Positions 43,600 through 54,050 of a DNA stretch of 64,000 nt are shown piece by piece (the first letter of the stretch is position 1; each line of letters opens with the position of its first letter). Location: NCBI GenBank assembly GCA_902624455.1, contig CACNXQ010000006.1, forward strand, positions 1-64,000, given 5' to 3'. The position numbers and the translations under genes are program-made. This DNA is from an uncultured Pelagibacteraceae bacterium. GTDB lineage: Bacteria; Pseudomonadota; Alphaproteobacteria; Pelagibacterales; AG-422-B15. A model generated the notes under the pieces. That model did no database searches and was not told where the DNA came from. It saw only the letters and a program-made list of their open reading frames with translations.

Positions 43600-45225
43600 C
43601 TAGATTTCCCTACTTGCTGGTCTAGAATTTCTTATTATTCTAGTCAAAATTATAATTGGAATCAATCCTACAGCTACAATAGCAATTGAAGGTGCGGCAG
43701 CATCAAACATTCTTTCTTCTGCCGCAAAAATATATGTATATACGGCAAGAGTATCAAAATTAAATGGTCTTAAAACAAGTGTGGCAGGCAGTTCCTTTAT
43801 TACTTCAGAAAAAACAAGTAATAAACTTGTAAGTAAGCTAGTTTTCAGTAAAGGCGAATGGATATAAGTTAACATGGACCATCCAGAGCTCTTCAGAGTT
43901 CTAGATACATCGTCAATTTTATGATTAATCCTGTGATAGCCTGACTCAAGTGCAGAATTTGATAATGCATAAGATTTAATGACATAAGCAAAGACTAGCC
44001 CAACAAGACTGCCTGTTAGTGCCAAATTAAAAAATTCAATTGTTAAAGCTCTATCAATAAACGTTAAAAATTGCATGATACCTATAGCAAGTATTAAGCC
44101 TGGAACAGCGTAACCAACCGTAAGAAATGAGCTCATGTTGGCAAGGAGTTTATTTTTTTTATATCTAGTTGAGAAGTTAATCAGTAGTGCCAAAATAGTT
44201 GTCAAAACTGCCGCTAGAAATGCTAGTGAAAGAGTGTTCCAAGCAGTAGTAATAAATTTATAATTAAAGAAATCGAGTTTATAGTTCAGTGCCCAATAGG
44301 TAAGCTCCATAACTGGAAGAACAAAGCCTATGAAAATTGGAATAAAACAAGCTAAAAATGCAGAGGCATTATTAATTCCATTTAATTTATTGATTTTAAT
44401 AGGACGAAAAACTGACATCGAATTAGAGTAAGTTGCTTTTCGTCTTGAATATCTCTCAATTACTAAAAAAATTATTACAAATAAAAGTAAGCATGAAGCT
44501 AATTGCATTGCTGTATCTATATCATAAAGGCCATACCAAGTTCTAAATATTCCAGTAGTAAATGTTGATATTGCAAAATGATCTACGGCTCCAAAATCTG
44601 ATAAAGTTTCCATTAAGACCAGCATCACACCAGCTATAAGTGCCGGTCGTATCATTGGAATTCCTAATCTGAAGAAAACTTGAGTCTTATTTAATCCGAG
44701 AGTTCTTCCTGCTTCAATAATTGACCTTGATTGATTTATAAAGGCCATTCTAGATACAAGATAGACATAAGGATATAAAGTGAATGAAAAAACAATTATC
44801 GCTCCTGGAACATTTCTAACTTTTGGAAACAAGGTAAAATCCCTTCCAAGATTAAATATGTCCCTAACTAAGTTATTTGCTGTTCCAAAAGTGTCAAATA
44901 AACCTGTGAATGTATAAGCCAGGATATAAGGAGGTACAGCCAAGGGTAATATTAATGCCCATTCAAAAAAATTTTTTCCAGTAAAATCATGATTAGTGAC
45001 AAGCCAGGCTGTACTTGTTCCAATTATTGAAACAATGATACCAACACCAATAACAAGGTAGATGGAGTTGCTTATGTATAAGAAAAGAACATGATTATAC
45101 AAATGAGACCAGTTATCATTATAAGTTCCAATCAAACTGAATAAAACTATTGCAACAGGAGTTACAAAAAGAATGAATAATAAAAATGGCGTTGTATGCC
45201 AAAATGTTAAATTAAATGACCTCAT
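43600..45225 (-). CDS. fbpB: Iron(III)-type ABC transporter permease
   Basis: Duplicated permease with EAGRTLGLNKTQVFFRLGIPMIRPALIAG; 541 aa. Confidence 0.88.
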   Translation of the reverse strand: MRSFNLTFWHTTPFLLFILFVTPVAIVLFSLIGTYNDNWSHLYNHVLFLYISNSIYLVIGVGIIVSIIGTSTAWLVTNHDFTGKNFFEWALILPLAVPPYILAYTFTGLFDTFGTANNLVRDIFNLGRDFTLFPKVRNVPGAIIVFSFTLYPYVYLVSRMAFINQSRSIIEAGRTLGLNKTQVFFRLGIPMIRPALIAGVMLVLMETLSDFGAVDHFAISTFTTGIFRTWYGLYDIDTAMQLASCLLLFVIIFLVIERYSRRKATYSNSMSVFRPIKINKLNGINNASAFLACFIPIFIGFVLPVMELTYWALNYKLDFFNYKFITTAWNTLSLAFLAAVLTTILALLINFSTRYKKNKLLANMSSFLTVGYAVPGLILAIGIMQFLTFIDRALTIEFFNLALTGSLVGLVFAYVIKSYALSNSALESGYHRINHKIDDVSRTLKSSGWSMLTYIHSPLLKTSLLTSLLLVFSEVIKELPATLVLRPFNFDTLAVYTYIFAAEERMFDAAAPSIAIVAVGLIPIIILTRIIRNSRPASREI

Positions 45226-45229
45226 TTAC

Positions 45230-45256
45230 TACCTTAATATAAGCTTATCTAAGGTA
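45230..45256. promoter_or_regulatory. 27-bp near-perfect palindrome immediately upstream of fbpB (candidate operator)
   Basis: TACCTTAATATAAGCTTATCTAAGGTA, one mismatched pair, ends 5 bp before ATG. Confidence 0.6.
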
Positions 45257-45327
45257 ATTCTAGTGAAAATTAATCAATCAGCTTGGCATTAATAGTTGAT
45301 ATATAAGGAAAAAAATAATAAATTCAG

Positions 45328-45344
45328 TTTAGAATTATTTTAAA
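45328..45344. promoter_or_regulatory. Irr/ICE-like palindrome upstream of irr
   Basis: TTTAGAATTATTTTAAA, palindromic except one pair, ends 5 bp before ATG. Confidence 0.5.
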
Positions 45345-45349
45345 AAAAA

Positions 45350-45766
45350 ATGCAAACTAATAAACACATTTTTGATAAATTAAAGTTTTCGGGATTAAGA
45401 GCTACTAAACAGAGACTTAAAATTGCGAATATACTTTTTGAAAAAAATAAAACGTTTCACTTTTCTATAAGTCAATTAGCTAATTTAATAAATAAAAGGT
45501 ATGGAGATACAGTAGCTTTGGCAACTGTTTATAACACTGTGCATGCTTTTAAAAATCACGGATTCTTAAAAGAAATAGCTATTAATTCGGAACATAGTTA
45601 TTTTGATACTAATACAACTAATCATCACCACTTTTACGATGTTGACAAAGATGAGTTATCAGACATTGAAAACAATGATGTAAGCCCCATCAAAATAAAG
45701 AAAACAATACCTGGCAAAAAAATTAAATCAATTGAAGTTCTCGTTAAAATTTCATCAGAAAATTAA
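45350..45766 (+). CDS. irr: Fur-family transcriptional regulator, Irr-like
   Basis: FurR fold (LRATKQRLKIANILF, ALATVYNTVHAFKNHGFLKEI), Irr-type HHHFY motif, no CxxC zinc sites. Confidence 0.85.
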   Translation: MQTNKHIFDKLKFSGLRATKQRLKIANILFEKNKTFHFSISQLANLINKRYGDTVALATVYNTVHAFKNHGFLKEIAINSEHSYFDTNTTNHHHFYDVDKDELSDIENNDVSPIKIKKTIPGKKIKSIEVLVKISSEN

Positions 45767-45791
45767 TTATATTTTTTATAATCTCACATTA

Positions 45792-48061
<2,270 letters not shown>

Positions 48062-48071
48062 ATAAACTAAG

Positions 48072-48668
48072 ATGACACAACTAAGTTTTGAAGACTTTTA
48101 TAAAGTGCCTGAGATGCAGTTTGATATTGATAGGCTTAGAGAAGATCTAGATAGAGTGCTAGAGAAAAAAGGCTTTGACTCTCTTGGTTTATCTCATTTT
48201 GGCGCAATACCAGTTAATCAGATCCCGAATGATGAGGAGTCTATCAAAGGCCATAATATGAGAGGCATTTATTGGACAACTCCTGATGAGAGTGGAAAGG
48301 AAGTGGCAAGAGATATAAATATTGATGAAGCAAAATATACTCAAGTTGTCCCGGATTTTCAGAAAACTTATTTTGAAGATGTTGTTAGAAAGTTGCGAAG
48401 CAGATTTAAAATCGGTCGCATAAGAATATTGCTTAAAGAACCAAGATCAACTTTAAGTTGGCATCGTGATCCTGAATGTAGACTACACATTCCAATAATT
48501 ACAAATCCAGGCTGTTCAATGGTAATAGAAAATGTTGCAAAACACCTACCAGCAGATGGATCTGTCTGGATTACAAATAACACAAAATATCACAATTTTT
48601 TCAATGGTGGTGAGCAAGCAAGAATACATCTTGTAGCCTGTATGCTGGAAAGTCCTTTTAAAAATTAG
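48072..48668 (+). CDS. Aspartyl/asparaginyl beta-hydroxylase-like 2OG-Fe(II) oxygenase
   Basis: HRDPECRLHIPIITNPGC...HNFFNGGEQARIHLVA gives a candidate H-x-D...H facial triad and downstream Arg. Confidence 0.7.
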   Translation: MTQLSFEDFYKVPEMQFDIDRLREDLDRVLEKKGFDSLGLSHFGAIPVNQIPNDEESIKGHNMRGIYWTTPDESGKEVARDINIDEAKYTQVVPDFQKTYFEDVVRKLRSRFKIGRIRILLKEPRSTLSWHRDPECRLHIPIITNPGCSMVIENVAKHLPADGSVWITNNTKYHNFFNGGEQARIHLVACMLESPFKN

Positions 48669-48717
48669 TATCCTTTCCTCACTTTTTTAAAGAGGTAATT
48701 TGACCTAGGATACTAAT
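48664..48717 (-). terminator. Candidate fbpA terminator between convergent genes
   Basis: 11-bp perfect IR ATTAGTATCCT...AGGATACTAAT, followed on - strand by TTTTT. Confidence 0.55.
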
Positions 48718-48762
48718 GAGAAGAAGAGACGGTGGCCAAATTACCCCTTATGAATGACTAAC

Positions 48763-49794
48763 TTATTGCCATCCAACTCGATCCATCAACTTAACAGCTG
48801 TTGGATTGAATTCACCATAACTTGCTACTGGTGTAGCGTCTTCTTTAAAACCAGTACCAAATTGATTAATTAAATCACTCGGAGCAACACCTTCACGCAT
48901 TGGGTATTCGTAAGTATTGTTTACAATGTGTGCTTGTGCTTCTTCGCCAAGTAAAAATTCAATGAATTTCACTGCATTAGATTTGTTTGGTGCATTTTTC
49001 ATTAGACCAGCTCCACTAACATTTATGTGTGCGCCACGTCCGTCTTGACCTGGGAAATGCAACTGTACTTTTCTAGCAGCAGCTTGTTGTTCTTCACCTT
49101 TTTTACCTGATAGCATCAGACCAATATAATAGCTGTTCGCTATAGCAATATCCGCTTCGCCATTTGCAACAGCCATAATTTGTGCTCTGTCGTTACCTTC
49201 AGGTTTTCTCGCGAAGTTACCAACGAAGTCTTTAGCCCAAGCTTCGATTGTAGCTTCACCATGATTAGCAATCAAAGATGAGACAAGAGATTGGTTGTAC
49301 ATGTTACCTGAACTTCTGATCGCTATTCTACCTTTCCACTTTGAGTCAGATAGATCTTCATAAGTAAGACCAGCCATTTCAGCTTCTGAAACATTTAATG
49401 GATTGTAATAAATAACCCTTGATCTTTTTGCGATACCAACCCATTCATTATTTGGGCCTCTCAGATTGGCAGGCACTATATTGTCAACCATGCTTGAATT
49501 AATGCTTTGGAACATTCCATCTTTTTGAACTTTCCATAAGTTACCAGCGTCAACCGTAATAAATACATCAGCTGGTGAATTAGCTCCTTCAGAAGCCAAT
49601 CTCTCCATAAGCGCTTTACCTTTACCAGATACAACATTAACTTTTATGCCAGTCGCATCAGTAAATTTTTGATAAAGAGCATCATCAGAGTCGTAATGCC
49701 TAGCAGTGTATAAGTTCACTTCACTGGCATAAGCTGCACCGACTGTTACAAAAGTAATAACAGCAGCAGCAAAGATTCTAAAAATACCGTTCAT
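48763..49794 (-). CDS. fbpA: Iron(III) ABC transporter substrate-binding protein
   Basis: Signal peptide, EVNLYTARHYDSDDALYQKFTDATGIKVNVV, ANSYYIGLM; FbpA/FutA-like. Confidence 0.92.
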   Translation of the reverse strand: MNGIFRIFAAAVITFVTVGAAYASEVNLYTARHYDSDDALYQKFTDATGIKVNVVSGKGKALMERLASEGANSPADVFITVDAGNLWKVQKDGMFQSINSSMVDNIVPANLRGPNNEWVGIAKRSRVIYYNPLNVSEAEMAGLTYEDLSDSKWKGRIAIRSSGNMYNQSLVSSLIANHGEATIEAWAKDFVGNFARKPEGNDRAQIMAVANGEADIAIANSYYIGLMLSGKKGEEQQAAARKVQLHFPGQDGRGAHINVSGAGLMKNAPNKSNAVKFIEFLLGEEAQAHIVNNTYEYPMREGVAPSDLINQFGTGFKEDATPVASYGEFNPTAVKLMDRVGWQ

Positions 49795-49809
49795 AATATT
49801 TTCCTTTTA

Positions 49810-49863
49810 AATGATAATAATAATCATTCTCATATATACTATTGCAAATGATTATCAATAGCA
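49810..49863. promoter_or_regulatory. Two candidate metalloregulator boxes upstream of fbpA
   Basis: AATGAT-AATAATA-ATCATT (49810-49828) and TGAT-T-ATCA centred at 49853 inside TTGCAAATGATTATCAATAGCAA. Confidence 0.5.
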
Positions 49864-49888
49864 AAAATGTCACGCCTAGTGATTTAAA

Positions 49889-51292
49889 TTAAAGTGAGGA
49901 AATAAATTTAAGTAATTGATTTCTTTGATTAATATCCAAATTCTTAAATTTATTTTTCGACTCAATAGATTCACCGCCGTGCCATAATATAGCCTCTTCA
50001 AGTGATTCAGCTCTCCCATCATGAAGATATGACTCTCTTCCACTAACGATTTTAGTTAGGCCAATGCCCCAAAGTGGTGGAGTTCTCCATTCATTACCTT
50101 CAGCTTCAAACTCTGGAACTTGATCGGATAATCCGTCGCCCATATCGTGTAACAAAAAATCAGAATACGGCGATATAATTTGATTATTTAAATTTTCAAA
50201 AGGACCATCACTCCTAGTAATATATCTTTCTACATGACATGAATTACAACCAACCTCATAAAATATCTTTTTTCCAGCAATCACATCAGCTTTTTTTTGA
50301 TTTCTAGCAGCTGGCACGCCCAACTGAGATGAGTAGAAAGTGACAAGGTCAAGTTGGTCATTCGATACTTCAAAGTTGTCATAAATTTCACTATTACCAC
50401 TTACTGAATTGTTGCAATCAAATTGCGTCTCTGTGCAATTACTTGCATTGGGATAAAATTTATTTGAAAGACCCATATCGTGATAAAAGGCATCAGCAGT
50501 TTGTTGCAATACAGTTGGTTGCGATGCCTTCCAGCCAAATCTACCTATTTTAAATTTGCTTTCTTGCATGTCCCATGTGACATTTGCTTTTCCCGAAATT
50601 CCATCACTATTAGAGTCATCAATATCTTGTAGTTTTAAAATATCTTCCTCAGCGATATTTTCAATTAAACCTAGACCTATCATAACCTGTGCAATTCTAA
50701 TAGAGCTGCTTGTATTCGGCTCAAGATCTCCGTAATTGAGTTTGTCTATTATTACTTTTGGTTTTTTTAGCTGAACAATGGTTCCATCGTCATAAGCCAC
50801 ATTCATAAACTCATATTGTATAGAGATTTGTGCTTCTTCAAGAACGTCTTCTGTTGAGAATTCACTTAATTGTCCGCCATACGTACTATCATTATGATTT
50901 TTTTCATTAGTATTTTCAATTTTAGTTGGTTGACCTATTTGAATTACAGCTGAGATCAAATCTTCATCTATCTCAAGTATTGGCAAGTGTCCTCTTCCAT
51001 CAGATATGTGACAGCCATCACAAGATGTAGAACTAAAAAATGGTCCAAGACCATCTTTGGCAATATTTTCTGATATAGCTGCATCTTCCCAAATTCTTCT
51101 AAAAAGAGAGTTTCCTACCAGAAAATTTATTCTTAAATTTTTATCAAGATTCCTCGCAGGTAAAGAGTAACTATTCTTGTTCTTAACAAAATTTGTTGTC
51201 TTACCTCCTGACATGTGGGTATCTGCATAAGCAGAAAAGCTACAAATTTGGTAAACTATTATTATAAATAGATATTTAACTAATTTAATCAC
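49889..51292 (-). CDS. Di-heme c-type oxidoreductase (DUF1111-like), exported
   Basis: Signal peptide; two CxxCH motifs (CDGCH, CNSCH); SYLHDGRAESLEEAILWHGGE. Confidence 0.88.
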   Translation of the reverse strand: MIKLVKYLFIIIVYQICSFSAYADTHMSGGKTTNFVKNKNSYSLPARNLDKNLRINFLVGNSLFRRIWEDAAISENIAKDGLGPFFSSTSCDGCHISDGRGHLPILEIDEDLISAVIQIGQPTKIENTNEKNHNDSTYGGQLSEFSTEDVLEEAQISIQYEFMNVAYDDGTIVQLKKPKVIIDKLNYGDLEPNTSSSIRIAQVMIGLGLIENIAEEDILKLQDIDDSNSDGISGKANVTWDMQESKFKIGRFGWKASQPTVLQQTADAFYHDMGLSNKFYPNASNCTETQFDCNNSVSGNSEIYDNFEVSNDQLDLVTFYSSQLGVPAARNQKKADVIAGKKIFYEVGCNSCHVERYITRSDGPFENLNNQIISPYSDFLLHDMGDGLSDQVPEFEAEGNEWRTPPLWGIGLTKIVSGRESYLHDGRAESLEEAILWHGGESIESKNKFKNLDINQRNQLLKFISSL

Positions 51293-51308
51293 TCATAGAG
51301 ATTAAAAG

Positions 51309-51995
51309 TTAGTCGGCTTCATGTCCACTTTGAATTAAGTCATCTATATTTTCATCTTCACCAAATGGCTCAATTTGAGATTGATCAATCTCTTTAGGTT
51401 CTTTTATATCCAAATTAGGAGGTAAACGACTCTCTAAAAGTCCTGCAGCCTTGAGTTCTTCCAGGCCAGGCAAATCTGAAATTTGCTCAATATTAAAGTA
51501 TTCTAAAAATCTCTCAGTTGTCCCATATATAATTGGACGTCCTGGCACTTTTTTTCTACCTATGGGTCTTACCCAATTAAGTTCCATCAAAACATCTAAG
51601 GTTCCAGGGCTGAAGTGAACTCCTCTTATATCTTCAACTTCTGCTCTTGTAACTGGTTGATGATAGGCAATAATTGACAATGTTTCAGTTGCAGCTTTAG
51701 ATAATTTTCTCTGAACAATCTTTTCCTTTTTCATCATTGGTGATAAATCAGTTGCAGTTTTAAAGCTCCATTTATTACCTGTTTTGACAAGGTTTACACC
51801 ACGACTTTCATATTGAGCTTTTATTAGATTTAACAATTTAGTTAAGTTAGCGCCTTTAGGCAATCTTGCCTTGAGACTTTCCGCATCTAAAGGTTCATTG
51901 GCCGCAAAGAGTAAGGCTTCGAGAATTCTTAAATTTTCCCGATGCTCTGATGGAAAATCCATTACATTACTTGTTTTACTTTCTTCAGACATCAC
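51309..51995 (-). CDS. scpB: Segregation and condensation protein B
   Basis: ILEALLFAANEPLDAESL, LSIIAYHQPVTRAEVEDIRGV, GRKKVPGRPIIYGTT. Confidence 0.96.
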   Translation of the reverse strand: MMSEESKTSNVMDFPSEHRENLRILEALLFAANEPLDAESLKARLPKGANLTKLLNLIKAQYESRGVNLVKTGNKWSFKTATDLSPMMKKEKIVQRKLSKAATETLSIIAYHQPVTRAEVEDIRGVHFSPGTLDVLMELNWVRPIGRKKVPGRPIIYGTTERFLEYFNIEQISDLPGLEELKAAGLLESRLPPNLDIKEPKEIDQSQIEPFGEDENIDDLIQSGHEAD

Positions 51996-52785
51996 TTATT
52001 TTAGGTAAATCCTCATCTTGTTTATTTTTTATAAATACAGGACCGAAAGGCATTAATTGCTGAACTTCGAGAATACCCTCTCTAACTAATTCCATCGCGG
52101 CCGCAAGTGTCCCAGCAACTCCAGAGCGGGCATTTTTTCCTGAAGAAAATTCTGTAGGTAAAAATTTTTCTAATCTTGTCCATTCAGGAACATCACCTAT
52201 CATTCTTTGGAGGCGGGTTAATGCATCTTCCATCGAGAATACTGCTGGTCTTTGTATTGTCATAGATGAGTATGCTGATTTATATCTTTGATCAGCATAA
52301 GATTTTAATAAATCGTAATAATTTAGATAATATTCTGGAGTGCGAATAAGTCTTATTCCCTCTGGCATTCCTCTATTAAAAAAATCAGTATTTAGTTTTG
52401 GTAAATTCATAAGTTTTTCAGATGCTTGTCTTATTGCTTCAAGTTTTTTTAATTGAAATTTTAATCTTTCAGCCATTTCTTCTGCTGTTAATTCCTCACC
52501 TGATTCCTCTCTTGGTATAAGAAGGTTAGATTTTAAGTAAGCAAGCCACGCAGCCATAACTAAATAGTCAGCAGCTAGTTCAAGATTTTTATCTCTGACC
52601 CTTGCAATAAATTCTAAATATTGTTCAGTTAATTGCAGAATTGAAATCTGCATCAAATCCACTTTTTGAGATTTAGCTAGTGCTAACAATATATCCAAAG
52701 GCCCCTCATAAGCCCCTAGGTTGACGATTAAATCGTCAGAGGATAATTGAGGAGAGTTTTCGTAAGTATCTGATTTAACTTCCAT
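51985..52785 (-). CDS. scpA: Segregation and condensation protein A
   Basis: YEGPLDILLALAKSQKVDLMQISILQLTEQYLEF, AADYLVMAAWLAYLKSNLLIP. Confidence 0.96.
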   Translation of the reverse strand: MEVKSDTYENSPQLSSDDLIVNLGAYEGPLDILLALAKSQKVDLMQISILQLTEQYLEFIARVRDKNLELAADYLVMAAWLAYLKSNLLIPREESGEELTAEEMAERLKFQLKKLEAIRQASEKLMNLPKLNTDFFNRGMPEGIRLIRTPEYYLNYYDLLKSYADQRYKSAYSSMTIQRPAVFSMEDALTRLQRMIGDVPEWTRLEKFLPTEFSSGKNARSGVAGTLAAAMELVREGILEVQQLMPFGPVFIKNKQDEDLPKISDV

Positions 52786-52833
52786 TTTAATATTTATTAT
52801 GATTCCTGAAGAGAAATCAATTTGATTTATTTA

Positions 52834-53850
52834 CTATTCTTGCACCTTAATCAACAATTCATTCAATTCTTCATCAATCAATTTTGTATCACATTTATTT
52901 TCTTTAAATATTATGCTAGTTAAGTCTTCTTGATGAGTTATTGGATAATGTTTTTTTTCAATACAGTTTGCTATCTCATTCATTTCATTGATGTTTCCAT
53001 TACAGTGAAGGACTATATCGCATCCTGCTTCAAGTGCTTTAGATGATGCTTCTTGCAAAGGTAAATTTATTGCCTTCATAGAAATATCATCTGTTATCAG
53101 TGTTCCTTTGAACCCTATTTCATCTCTAAGTACTTGATTGATAATTTTTTTTGAGAAAGTGCATACATTTTGTTCGTCAATATCAGAATAAATAATGTGA
53201 GCAGTCATTCCCAATACACAACGTGAGTTAAATTTAAATGGATAAAAATCGCTAGCTGACATGTCAGATCTTTTTGAATGAACATATGGTAAACCTAAAT
53301 GACTATCTACATTGGCTCTACCATGACCAGGCATATGCTTAATAATTGGAGCCACACCGTTACTATTTAAAATATCAATCACCTCAGATCCATAACTTGC
53401 AACTATATCTCTATCATTTGAAAAAGACCTATCACCAATGATGCCACTTTCATTTGCGTCAGGAATATCTAAGACAGGTATACTATTAACGTTTATTCCA
53501 AGTTTTTTTATATAAGTTGATATAAGTTTATAATTAAGTTGAAATATTCTATTACCTATTTCAACAAAATTTTTTCTCAGGTTAAATAATTTTTTTGCTG
53601 AGGGGAACTTAAATGCTCCTTTGAAATTTAATCTAGATACTCTTCCACCTTCTTGATCAATTAAAATAGGAATTTCAGTACCATATATTTTCTTAATAGA
53701 GTCAGTTAGAATTTTTATTTGATCCTCTGATGAACAGTTTCTTTCAAAGAGGATGACTCCCCAAGGACGATATGCTCGCAAAAATATTTCTTCTTCTTTT
53801 GTGATGTTAGTCCCTTTGAGACCACAAATTAAAGGTATAAATTCTTCCAT
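52834..53850 (-). CDS. nagZ: Beta-N-acetylhexosaminidase (GH3)
   Basis: PILIDQEGGRVSRL, KHMPGHGRANVDSH, LITDDISMKAI. Confidence 0.95.
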   Translation of the reverse strand: MEEFIPLICGLKGTNITKEEEIFLRAYRPWGVILFERNCSSEDQIKILTDSIKKIYGTEIPILIDQEGGRVSRLNFKGAFKFPSAKKLFNLRKNFVEIGNRIFQLNYKLISTYIKKLGINVNSIPVLDIPDANESGIIGDRSFSNDRDIVASYGSEVIDILNSNGVAPIIKHMPGHGRANVDSHLGLPYVHSKRSDMSASDFYPFKFNSRCVLGMTAHIIYSDIDEQNVCTFSKKIINQVLRDEIGFKGTLITDDISMKAINLPLQEASSKALEAGCDIVLHCNGNINEMNEIANCIEKKHYPITHQEDLTSIIFKENKCDTKLIDEELNELLIKVQE

Positions 53851-53855
53851 ATCTT

Positions 53856-54050
53856 TTATTGACCTAAATTATATATGCCAAGATCAGGTGTTTTAATGCC
53901 TTCTTTATCTTCAGGCAATACTCGGTAATCTTTTAAATTTGAATCAATATTTAAAATTCCCTCATCGTTACTATTTTTTTTAAAATAAATAGATAGAAAA
54001 AAAATTAATAAAACTACAAATGATATTGTGATCAGCAATTTAAATTTCAT
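53856..54050 (-). CDS. Short single-TM protein, apparent truncated homologue of the SPOR-domain protein encoded here in relatives
   Basis: Between argS and nagZ; N-terminal TM followed by DYRVLPEDKEGIKTPDLGIYNLGQ, no SPOR domain. Confidence 0.7.
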   Translation of the reverse strand: MKFKLLITISFVVLLIFFLSIYFKKNSNDEGILNIDSNLKDYRVLPEDKEGIKTPDLGIYNLGQ

